64,000 nucleotides of DNA from Umezawaea tangerina (GTDB lineage Bacteria; Actinomycetota; Actinomycetes; Mycobacteriales; Pseudonocardiaceae). The notes below the pieces were generated by a model. It was not told the origin of the DNA and did not search any database. It worked only from the letters and a program-made list of their open reading frames with translations. Below, piece after piece: positions 18,801-25,574 of this stretch (positions are counted from its first letter, which is position 1; the number at the start of each line of letters is the position of its first letter). Position numbers and translations under genes: made by a program. Location: positions 124,001-188,000 of the forward strand of contig NZ_PVTF01000015.1 in NCBI RefSeq assembly GCF_003002815.1, in the 5' to 3' direction.

Positions 18801-21600
18801 CCGGATGGGCCAGCACCGCGAACTCCGCGACCTGCCGCCGCACCCCGTCCACGGCCTGGGCCCAGCGGGTCGTGCGCACCTCGTCCAGCACGCCCAGCGG
18901 TGTCCGGTCGGCCAACAGCGCCGCCAACGAGCGCAGGTCCTCCGGTTCGCGCACCGCCCTGACCACCTCGTGCCGCGTCAGCGCCCGCAGGGCCGCGTCC
19001 GCCCGACGCGCGGCGGGCAGCACCTCGGCCACGACCGGTCCGCGGAAGTCGTCCAGGAACGCCCACGGGTGGTCCGGCCGCGGCCGGACCGGGTAGGCCA
19101 CGTCCGGCAGGTCGGTGAGCACCTTCCGCATCCGGTTCGCCGTGTCCGACGACGCCGTCGCCAGGAACGCCGACGACACCGGCATCGCCTCGACGCCCTC
19201 GCCGATCGCCAGGACCGCGTCGCGCGCCGAGTACAGCGACAGCCCGACCGGGTTGCGGTCGTGCAGCTCGTAGGCGTACCTGGTCAGCGCGCGCCGGGCC
19301 GACCGCAGCTCGTCCAGCCGCGCCGCCAGCCCCGGCGGGTCGGAGGCGACCACGTGCTCCAACGCGCGCCGCACCTGCTCCCGCACCGCGACCGGGCTGC
19401 TGCCCTTGTCGTGCAGGTCCAGGCACAGCGGCCCCATTCCCACCGCGTCCAGCCGCCGCCGCACGACGTCCAGCGCGGCCCGCTTCTCGGCGACGAACAG
19501 CACCTTCTTGCCCTCGGCCACCGCGTGGACCAGCAGGTTCGTGATCGTCTGCGACTTGCCGGTGCCCGGTGGCCCCTCCAGCACGAACGTCCGCCCCGCC
19601 ACGGCCTCCGCGACCGCCTTGAGCTGGGAGGCGTCCGCGGGGACCGGGCACTTCTCGGCCAGCTCCTCCAGGTCGTGCACCGCCGAGGTGGCCACCGGGT
19701 CGACGAAGGCGTCCGCGGGCGTCCGGACCAGGTGGTCCACCAGGGGGTTCGCCGTGAACGCGGACCAGTTCTCGTCCAGGTCCTTCCACAGCCGGAACTT
19801 CGCGAACTGGAGCACCGCGAGGTCCGCCGTGGGCTCCACCCGGAACGGCAGGCCGCGCTCCGCGACCGCCTCGCGGGTCGCCCGGAACGCCGCGTCCAGG
19901 TCGATGCCCGCGTCGTCGAGGGCGGGCTCGGCCAGGCCCGGCACCTCCAGGCCGTGCACCTGCCGCAGCTTCTCCACCAGGCAGTAGTTCGGCGTGGACG
20001 ACCCGGACTCGTCGAGCCGCAGCTGGTAGCGGCCGCCGCGACCGGACGGCGTCAGCGTCACCGGGACCAGCACCAGAGGCGACCGCAGGGCACGCCCGTC
20101 GAACTCCCACACCAGCGACCCCAGCGCCAGGTACAGGTTGTTCGCGCCGGTCTCCTCCAGCACCGTCCTGGCCTTGTGCGCGACCCCGCGCAGCCTCGTC
20201 CTGTACGCCGCCTCGGTCACGTCCGCGTACACCGTGCGGCGGTTCACCAGCAGGTCGACCAGCTGGTCCGGCGGCAGGTCGCGCCCGGCCCGGACACCCC
20301 TTTCCCGGTCGACGGCCGACATCTCGTCCGACGCGCGCAGCGCCACCGCGGCGCCCTCGTGCAGGACGTCCTCCAACGCGCCCAGCCGGTCGCCGGGCAC
20401 CACCAGCGGCAGTCCCGCCCGCGCGCTGAAGTTCACCAGGCGGTTGCGCAGGCTCAGGTCCAGCAGGGCGTTCTTCCACTGCGCCACCCGCGGGGGCGGT
20501 GGCGCCGCGTGCCGCGGTCCCGCACCCGGCCGGGCCACGGCCGCCACCTCTGGCCAGAACCTCGCGGTGGGCGTGTAGAAGCTGACCACGGCGTTGCCCT
20601 GGTCGTCCGTGGTGCGCGCGGGCAGCGGCACCACCCGGTCCCGCCGGGCCTGGTGCACGTCCACCACCCCGAGCACCCGGTCCAGGCCGCCGGTCAGGTA
20701 CGCGTCGTAGGGCGGGCGGTGGCTGTCCGCGAACGACGGCGCGTCCGCCCGGACGGTCGCCAGCACCGTCTCCACCAGCCGAATCCGCCCGAGGTCGACG
20801 AGGTTGACCACGTCGCCCACGTCGGTCTGCGCGGCACCGTCCAGCGCCGAGTCCTCGCGCCAGTACCCGAGGAACGCGTGCCCCTCGACCAGCCACAGCA
20901 GCGGGCTGACCCCGGCCTGCTCCAGCGCCGCCGCCATCACGACCACCAGGTCGAGGCAGGTGCCGACGCGGTCCTCCAGCACCTCGCCCGGCGTGCGGAC
21001 CTTCTGGCCCTCGTCGGCCCAGCTCGCGGGCGGCTCGCTGTAGCGGATCGCCCGCGTCCGCAGCACGTCGAACACCGCGCGCACGATGTCGTCGACCCGC
21101 TCCGGCCCGGCCTGGTAGCCCTGCAGCGACGGGCTGCCGGTCGTGACCAGCAACCGGTCGGCCACGTGCCCCATCAGCTCCACGACGGCAGGGTGGTTCG
21201 GCATCACGTGCGCCGCCAGCATCTCCAGGCCCAGCGCGAGCGGGTTGGCCGACCACTGCCGAGCCGCCAGCACGCGCACCCGGACCGACGCCTCGGCCAG
21301 CCGGACGCCGTCGACCTCCAGCCACACCCGGATGACCCCCGGCCGCTGCTCCTCGACCCGCGCCATCGCCAGCGGGTCGAGCGCGAGCCGCAGGTCCGTG
21401 AGCACCACGGGTCGGCCGCCGGGCAGGTCGAGCGTCCGGCTGTGCGGCTCCGCCAGCGGTCCGTTCGCGTCCACGACGTCGAAGCGCACGACGGCGCCCA
21501 CGACGTCGTCGTCCACGCCGTCGACCACCAGCCGGTTGATCACCGAGACCTCGTTGTGGGCCATCGCGTAGCTGATCACCGACGTGGTCTCCAGGGTCAT
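15892..21600 (-). CDS. DUF4011 - SF1 helicase - Vsr-like - DUF3320 protein (Hhe-type defence candidate)
   Basis: This giant cytosolic protein has about 1,902 residues. In order I see: an N-terminal region with a transglutaminase-like segment (C215 in VGTCLDL, H241 in EGHAFLGYW); the DUF4011 start at about 370 (WKNALLDLSLRNRLVNF); a superfamily 1 helicase with Walker A GPPGTGKS (K682), Walker B FDEAS (D1293) and late motifs NVQGDERDVV and NVAVTRARR; a Vsr/restriction-like domain (about 1585-1680, D1614 in FRVDLAL); and a C-terminal DUF3320 domain (about 1745-1880). DUF4011-helicase-Vsr proteins were reported as the single-gene anti-phage system Hhe (Gao et al. 2020). A defence role here is inference. 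The start is set at the ATG preceding the conserved MAHNEV region; the upstream 90 codons read in frame look non-coding. Confidence 0.88.
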   Translation of the reverse strand: MTLETTSVISYAMAHNEVSVINRLVVDGVDDDVVGAVVRFDVVDANGPLAEPHSRTLDLPGGRPVVLTDLRLALDPLAMARVEEQRPGVIRVWLEVDGVRLAEASVRVRVLAARQWSANPLALGLEMLAAHVMPNHPAVVELMGHVADRLLVTTGSPSLQGYQAGPERVDDIVRAVFDVLRTRAIRYSEPPASWADEGQKVRTPGEVLEDRVGTCLDLVVVMAAALEQAGVSPLLWLVEGHAFLGYWREDSALDGAAQTDVGDVVNLVDLGRIRLVETVLATVRADAPSFADSHRPPYDAYLTGGLDRVLGVVDVHQARRDRVVPLPARTTDDQGNAVVSFYTPTARFWPEVAAVARPGAGPRHAAPPPPRVAQWKNALLDLSLRNRLVNFSARAGLPLVVPGDRLGALEDVLHEGAAVALRASDEMSAVDRERGVRAGRDLPPDQLVDLLVNRRTVYADVTEAAYRTRLRGVAHKARTVLEETGANNLYLALGSLVWEFDGRALRSPLVLVPVTLTPSGRGGRYQLRLDESGSSTPNYCLVEKLRQVHGLEVPGLAEPALDDAGIDLDAAFRATREAVAERGLPFRVEPTADLAVLQFAKFRLWKDLDENWSAFTANPLVDHLVRTPADAFVDPVATSAVHDLEELAEKCPVPADASQLKAVAEAVAGRTFVLEGPPGTGKSQTITNLLVHAVAEGKKVLFVAEKRAALDVVRRRLDAVGMGPLCLDLHDKGSSPVAVREQVRRALEHVVASDPPGLAARLDELRSARRALTRYAYELHDRNPVGLSLYSARDAVLAIGEGVEAMPVSSAFLATASSDTANRMRKVLTDLPDVAYPVRPRPDHPWAFLDDFRGPVVAEVLPAARRADAALRALTRHEVVRAVREPEDLRSLAALLADRTPLGVLDEVRTTRWAQAVDGVRRQVAEFAVLAHPGLDVVTPAVLDLPVADVHAAARAAAASRFWGRRKRLVAVRDRLEPVLRPGAGVAPKRVVELTGELVALREGVDRLAASVRQVPGLVLPAGWNPLTAEGREHLVRRVEWLRWAASVVDPADPVRGRFAGPARAFLVTGAVLDPAPLVAAAAAVDDLAKACRITVGAIAEWAAEPGLVATWVAGAVERQLGDDRLGSLHRWLALLVHLEPLRDEHLDDARSLVLRGEVDPDGAVRSFELGLAEASVRERGRATGLRSFDPAAHERGIARFVSVSGMVREHLRTAVPQQVVRGREFDPAATGGRVGLLRRQLNRQRGGLRVRELMIQFGDLVTAAMPCVLVSPDSVARFFPATSGQFDIVVFDEASQVRVADAVGAMGRARSVVVVGDSRQMPPTSFMESAFDPEALGDAVEDEESILTECVQARVPRQRLAWHYRSQDESLIAFSNHHYYDGALASFPAPGTRPDRGVSLVRVDGTFHRSGEGGPLRTNPVEAEAVVAEIRRRFDASPDAVPSIGVVTFNQQQRTCVEALLRDSGDPRIAEALESDVEGLFVKNLENVQGDERDVVLFSTAFSVDKRGVLPLNFGPLNRVGGERRLNVAVTRARRQVVVFSSFAPEQLRAEETSSVGVRHLRTYLDMAAGVALPASSRWRAVVDRHRDEVASALRAAGLVVTTDVGLSEFRVDLALADPATPDAPVVAVLLDGPGWASRLTVRDRDGLPVEVLRGRLGWPAVRRVWLPDWLDEPAAVVARLVAAVREPVVAPEPVREPPVPATVPVPVGVGVAVPDHASVFVPWAERVAGPVGVLDALPAPAAAASVAAVVGEVVRVEGPVHVDRLVRLVAGAFGLTRVAGPRRAAILEVVGDLVVEHDVVWPAGMRPGEWSGFRRTPEGVERPFEHVPVREVVNALVSVARGSGGMPLAELRREVLGIFGGRRVTAGVGSRLDAAVEFGVRGGRLRVDPDDTVVAVQPTG

Positions 21601-21994
21601 GGACACCGACGCGCGCTCCGACTGCACCAGCGACTCCCTGCTCGGACCGTTCAGCCGACCGACCTCCCCCGGTGACGAGCCGATCGACTCGGATTCGACC
21701 GGGACGGCGTCATCGTTACAGCGGTACCCACCCGTGTTCGTCCCGAACGTCGACGTCGGTTCGCCCCGGCGGGCACCGACCGTCCCGACTCGGCCGCCCC
21801 TCCCCGCTCCGACGCCGCCGAGGGCCGTGCGGCTCCCACGAGTTCGGACGGGCTCGCCGACCCCGACGGACGCCACCCGGAAGCGTGATTTCCACCCGTT
21901 GCGGCCGGTCGGGCACGAGGCGCGACTTCAGTCGGCACTGACGCTGCGGAACCCATCAGGTTTACGATTCGCCCCGACCGGGGATCTTGTGGCG
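21601..21994. other. Divergent intergenic region, helicase/kinase
   Basis: This 394-base gap separates the minus-strand giant helicase gene from the plus-strand kinase gene. A CTGACG (21938-21943) and TACGAT (21963-21968), 19 bases apart, could serve as a weak kinase promoter. No conserved RNA, clear operator or small gene is evident. The frames that remain open through it have no gene-like sequence. Confidence 0.35.
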
Positions 21995-23362
21995 GTGATC
22001 CTTGACCGGGCTGATCTGCTGGCAGGCAGGTACAGGCTGCTCGACCGAATCGGGTCGGGCGGCATGGGTGTCGTGTGGTCGGCGGAGGACCACCTGCTGC
22101 GCAGACAGGTGGCCATCAAGGAGGTCCACCCCGACCACGAGGACCGGATGCGGCGCGAGGCGCAGGTCGGCGCGAAGGTGTGCCACCCCAACGTCGTGAC
22201 CGTGTACGACCTGGTCTACGAGGACGACAAGCCGTGGCTGGTGATGCGACTGGTGCCGTCGCGGTCGCTCTCCGCGGTGCTCGCCGACGACGGGACCATG
22301 TCCCCACAGCAGGCCGCCGCCATGGGCCGCCAGGTCCTCGCCGGGCTGGCCGCGGTCCACGCCCAGGGTGTCCTGCACTGCGACGTGAAGCCCGGCAACG
22401 TTCTGCTCGACGAACGCGACGACGCCCACCTGACCGACTTCGGCATCGCCGCCGACACCGGGACGCGGATGGTCGGCACGCTGTTCGGCGCGCCCTCCTA
22501 CATCGCCCCGGAACGAGCCCGCGGGCTGCCGATGGGCCCCGCGTCGGACCTGTGGTCGCTGGGCGCGACCCTCTACGCGGCGGTCGAGGGCAGGCCGCCG
22601 CTGGACAGGGGCGACCCGCTCGCCACCGTGACGGCGATCGTGACCGAGCGGCCCGAGCCCCCGACCCACGCCGCCGAGCTGCGCCCGGTGATCGACCGGC
22701 TGCTGGCCGCCGACCCGGCGGACCGCCCCGAGGTGGACGAGCTCGACCGGCTCCTGCGCCGGGTCTCCGACGGTTCCAGGCCCGCGGTGATCACCAGGCC
22801 CTCCCTCGTGCCCGCCGACCTCTCCAGCGACCTCCTGGACCCCACCTCGGCCGACATCCCGAGCCCGCGCCCGCCCGACGCCATGCCGACCCGCCAGGTC
22901 CCGCTGCCCACCCCGGCCCGCCGCCACGCCCGCCGGGCCTCGCTCGCGCTGCTCGGCCTGTCGGTGAGCGCGGCCGCCGCGGTGTTCTGGTTCGTCGGCG
23001 GCTCCCCCGCCGACCCGGTCGTCACCCCCGACTCGCCGGCGTCGGCGGTCAACGCGCCCGCCGCGGTGCCCGAGGCCGCCGCCGTGTCGCCGTCCGAAGG
23101 TCAGCCCGCGGGTCAGCCGGCGGCGCCCGTCGCACAGGCATCTGCACAGGCGCCTGCACGCGCACCGGAGGCGTTCAGCGCCCCGAACACCACCCCCGAG
23201 TCGTCGGCACCCCAGGTGACCAGCAGCGAAGCGCCTCCCGTCGCCACCACGACGGAGGCTCCCCCGACCTCCGAGGCACCGACCACGACGGTCGAGACGC
23301 CGCCCAGCGAGCCCGTGACAACCCCGCCGAACGGACCGTCCGAGGTCGAACCACTAGGGTGA
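21995..23362 (+). CDS. Receptor-like Ser/Thr protein kinase (non-RD)
   Basis: The protein has about 455 residues. The N-terminal PknB-type kinase domain (about 10-270) has the Gly loop IGSGGMGVVW, ATP-binding K42 in VAIKEV, the catalytic loop HCDVKPGN (D130), and DFG at 148-150. The usual HRD is HCD, making it a non-RD kinase that may not need activation-loop phosphorylation. A Pro-rich juxtamembrane linker leads to one membrane helix (about 313-335) and an extracellular tail of about 120 residues rich in Pro, Ala, Thr and Ser, with no PASTA repeats. I chose the GTG at 21995 (GGGGA 10 bases upstream); a GTG at 21989 is equally possible. Confidence 0.87.
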   Translation: MILDRADLLAGRYRLLDRIGSGGMGVVWSAEDHLLRRQVAIKEVHPDHEDRMRREAQVGAKVCHPNVVTVYDLVYEDDKPWLVMRLVPSRSLSAVLADDGTMSPQQAAAMGRQVLAGLAAVHAQGVLHCDVKPGNVLLDERDDAHLTDFGIAADTGTRMVGTLFGAPSYIAPERARGLPMGPASDLWSLGATLYAAVEGRPPLDRGDPLATVTAIVTERPEPPTHAAELRPVIDRLLAADPADRPEVDELDRLLRRVSDGSRPAVITRPSLVPADLSSDLLDPTSADIPSPRPPDAMPTRQVPLPTPARRHARRASLALLGLSVSAAAAVFWFVGGSPADPVVTPDSPASAVNAPAAVPEAAAVSPSEGQPAGQPAAPVAQASAQAPARAPEAFSAPNTTPESSAPQVTSSEAPPVATTTEAPPTSEAPTTTVETPPSEPVTTPPNGPSEVEPLG

Positions 23363-23368
23363 CCCGCC

Positions 23369-24121
23369 GTGGAAGCGCCCCCGTCATCCCAAGACCCCAC
23401 CGATGCCCTGTCCGCGGTCCCCGTAGCCGGTTCACGCGGCTCCGCGCCCGTGGTCGGGCACCTGAAGTTCTACTTCGGGCCGATGGACTGCGGGAAGTCG
23501 ACACTGGCGCTGCAGATCGACCACAACAACTCCCGCCAGGGCCGCCGAGGCCTCCTGCTGGTGCGCCACGACCGCTCCGGCAAGCCGCAGATCTCCAGCC
23601 GCATAGGGATCGCCCACGAGGCCGTCGAGGTCTCCGACGACGACCTGAGGCTGCTGGTGCGGGCGCAGTGGGCGCTCGGGCAGCGGGTGGACTACCTCAT
23701 CGTGGACGAGGCCCAGTTCCTGTCACCCGTTCAGGTGGAACAGTTGGCGGAGCTGGCGGACGAGGTCCAGGTCGACATCTACTGCTTCGGGCTCGCCACG
23801 GACTTCCGCGGCGAGATGTTCCCCGGCTCGCGCAGGCTGTTCGAGCTGGCAGACGACCTGCAGGCCATCCAGGTGGAGGTCCTGTGCTGGTGCGGCCTGC
23901 CAGGGCGGTTCAACGCCAGGGTGCGGGCCGGGCGAGTCATCCGAGCGGGTGACACGGTGATGGTCGCGGACACGGAGCAGATGCGGCCTGACACGGAGCG
24001 TGGCAGTGTGCCGGAACACACTGAAACTACTGTCCGCTATCAAGTCCTCTGCAGGCGTCACTTCCGACTAGGCGACCTAGGGCCGAACGTAGCCCAAAGT
24101 GGTCAGCTTAGGCTGGCGTAA
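23369..24121 (+). CDS. tdk: Thymidine kinase (type II, TK1-like)
   Basis: This 250-residue protein has the P-loop GPMDCGKST (about 37-45), the DEAQF Walker B/lid motif in LIVDEAQFLSP, and zinc-site cysteines (CWCG and CRRH near the C-terminus). These define the TK1-like thymidine kinases that salvage thymidine to dTMP. An extra N-terminal leader of about 30 residues precedes the conserved GHLKFYF strand, so the GTG used at 23369 might be upstream of the true start; a later in-frame GTG at VVGHLK is possible. It begins six bases after the Ser/Thr kinase stop, consistent with co-transcription. Confidence 0.9.
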   Translation: MEAPPSSQDPTDALSAVPVAGSRGSAPVVGHLKFYFGPMDCGKSTLALQIDHNNSRQGRRGLLLVRHDRSGKPQISSRIGIAHEAVEVSDDDLRLLVRAQWALGQRVDYLIVDEAQFLSPVQVEQLAELADEVQVDIYCFGLATDFRGEMFPGSRRLFELADDLQAIQVEVLCWCGLPGRFNARVRAGRVIRAGDTVMVADTEQMRPDTERGSVPEHTETTVRYQVLCRRHFRLGDLGPNVAQSGQLRLA

Positions 24122-24151
24122 GCGCACGCCTTCATCGGGGACTGCTCCATT

Positions 24152-24170
24152 CGTGTGACGAACTCACACG
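24152..24170. promoter_or_regulatory. Inverted repeat downstream of tdk
   Basis: A perfect seven-base inverted repeat (CGTGTGA / TCACACG) with a five-base spacer lies 31 bases after the tdk stop. It could be a weak hairpin ending the tdk transcript or an operator in the rbpA upstream region. The context does not decide. Confidence 0.35.
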
Positions 24171-24275
24171 GTAGCTTGCTAACGCGTCACGATCCTGGCG
24201 CGATTGCATCCCTTAGTAGGACGCCTTCGTTGACGGGTGAAAGACGTCACTGTGGGCGACCATGACCGTATACCG

Positions 24276-24303
24276 GGGAACGAACGGACCAATCCGTTCG
24301 TTG
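24276..24303 (+). promoter_or_regulatory. SigR/SigH-type promoter of rbpA
   Basis: GGGAAC at 24276-24281 and GTTG at 24300-24303 are separated by exactly 18 bases. They match the disulfide-stress sigma factor consensus (GGGAAY-N18-GTT) known from Streptomyces SigR, which drives rbpA there. The predicted transcript would start near 24310 and leave a leader of about 50 bases. A perfect 10-bp inverted repeat (24279-24302, AACGAACGGA / TCCGTTCGTT, CCAA spacer) occupies the same DNA. Confidence 0.75.
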
Positions 24304-24360
24304 CACTCGGTGAGCAAGAAGCCTGGGCCCCGGCCCTGAGCCGAGCGAAAGGACAGCGCC

Positions 24361-24705
24361 ATGGCCGACCGCGTTCTACGTGGCAGCCGGCTCGGAGCAG
24401 TCAGCTACGAGACGGACCGCAACCACGACCTAGCCCCGCGCCGTGTCGCGCGGTTCGCCTGCCCCAAGGGGCATGACTTCGAGGTCCCGTTCTCCGACGA
24501 CGCCGAACTGCCTCCGACCTGGGAATGCCGCCTCCACGGCACCGAGTCGAAGATCATCGACGGAGTCGAGCCGGAGGCCAAGAAGATCAAGCCGCCGCGC
24601 ACCCACTGGGACATGCTGCTGGAGCGTCGGACCATCCCGGAGCTCGAGGAGCTGCTCGACGAGCGGCTCGAAGAGCTGCGCGGACGGCGCACCCGGACCG
24701 CCTGA
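24361..24705 (+). CDS. rbpA: RNA polymerase-binding protein RbpA
   Basis: This 114-residue protein matches actinobacterial RbpA along its whole length. It has the N-terminal tail and core (MADRVLRGSRLGAVSYETDR), a core domain with FACPKGHDFEVPF and WECRLHG holding three Cys/His-type ligand positions, the basic linker around KKIKPPRTHWDML, and the C-terminal sigma-interaction helix ERRTIPELEELLDERLEELR. RbpA binds RNA polymerase and group 1/2 sigma factors, stabilises open complexes and affects rifampicin response. A GAAAGGA ribosome binding site lies upstream. It is transcribed toward ppm1, with a strong terminator between. Confidence 0.96.
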   Translation: MADRVLRGSRLGAVSYETDRNHDLAPRRVARFACPKGHDFEVPFSDDAELPPTWECRLHGTESKIIDGVEPEAKKIKPPRTHWDMLLERRTIPELEELLDERLEELRGRRTRTA

Positions 24706-24723
24706 CCCCAGGCACGCCGAACC

Positions 24724-24764
24724 ACAAGGGGCCGCCCACCGGATTCCGGTGGGCGGCCCCTTGT
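24724..24764. terminator. Shared bidirectional terminator, rbpA/ppm1
   Basis: A perfect 19-bp stem with a three-base loop (24743-24745) lies in the 71-base gap between the convergent rbpA and ppm1 stops. The stem ends are A/T, giving short T runs on either strand. Its length, perfection and position make it the clearest terminator in the window. Confidence 0.88.
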
Positions 24765-24776
24765 GCCGTGCGGGTG

Positions 24777-25574
24777 CTACTTGGCGGTGCCGCTGGGCGT
24801 CTTGGCCTTGGGGGCGAACACGGAGCGCAGCTGGTTGCCGCGGCGGCGCAGGCCCCACTTGGTGACCCGGATCAGGGCCTCGCGCACGACGTTGCCGCTC
24901 ATCTTCGACTCGCCGATCACGCGGTCGGTGAAGGTGATGGGCACCTCGACGATGCGGAAGCCGAGCTCGTGGGTGCGCCACGACAGGTCGATCTGGAAGC
25001 AGTAGCCCGACGAGGCCACGTTGTGCAGCTTGAGCTTGCGCAGCACCTCGGCCCGGTACACCCGGAAGCCCGCGGTGATGTCCTTGATCGGGGCGCCGAG
25101 CGCGATCCGCGAGTACAGGTTCGCGCCGCGGGAGAACACCTCGCGGGACTTGGGCCAGTTCACGACGCTGCCGCCGGTCACGTAGCGCGAGCCGATCACC
25201 AGGTCCGCGTTCGCGGCGGCGTCGAGCATCCTGGGCAGGTCCTCGGGGGCGTGCGAGCCGTCCGCGTCCATCTCGACGAGGAACTCGTACCCGCGCTCGA
25301 GGCCCCAGCCGAAGCCCGCGACGTACGCCGCGCCGAGTCCCGCCTTCTCCGTGCGGTGCAGCACGTGGACGCGGTCGTCCGCGGCCACCATCCCGTCCAC
25401 GACCTGTCCGGTCCCGTCCGGGCTGCCGTCGTCGACCACGAGCGCGTGCACCTGCGGCAGAGCCGCGTGCAGCCGCTTCACGATCTTCCCGATGTTGTCC
25501 CGCTCGTTGTAGGTCGGGATCACCACCAGCACCGGCCCGAGCTCGCGGTCAGGCTGCGCCTGCTGGTCCGTCAT
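24777..25574 (-). CDS. Polyprenol monophosphomannose synthase
   Basis: This 265-residue GT2 glycosyltransferase is of the DPM1 type: VVIPTYNERDNIG (nucleotide site), VVDDGSPDGT, the metal-binding EMDADGSHAPEDLP, GSRYVTGG, DITAGFRVYR, and the conserved lipid-acceptor segment ITFTDRVIGESKMSG. It transfers mannose from GDP-mannose to polyprenyl phosphate, supplying the donor for periplasmic protein O-mannosylation and lipoglycans. It lacks the membrane domain that is fused in Mycobacterium tuberculosis Ppm1; that domain is encoded by the upstream lnt gene, whose 3' end overlaps this gene by 26 bases. Confidence 0.93.
   Translation of the reverse strand: MTDQQAQPDRELGPVLVVIPTYNERDNIGKIVKRLHAALPQVHALVVDDGSPDGTGQVVDGMVAADDRVHVLHRTEKAGLGAAYVAGFGWGLERGYEFLVEMDADGSHAPEDLPRMLDAAANADLVIGSRYVTGGSVVNWPKSREVFSRGANLYSRIALGAPIKDITAGFRVYRAEVLRKLKLHNVASSGYCFQIDLSWRTHELGFRIVEVPITFTDRVIGESKMSGNVVREALIRVTKWGLRRRGNQLRSVFAPKAKTPSGTAK

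Noticed and set aside
15853-21675. A 1,940-codon open frame on the plus strand, antisense to the giant helicase
   Set aside because: It lacks recognisable domains and is rich in Arg, Pro, His and Gln. Such frames are a by-product of very high third-position GC in the real minus-strand gene.
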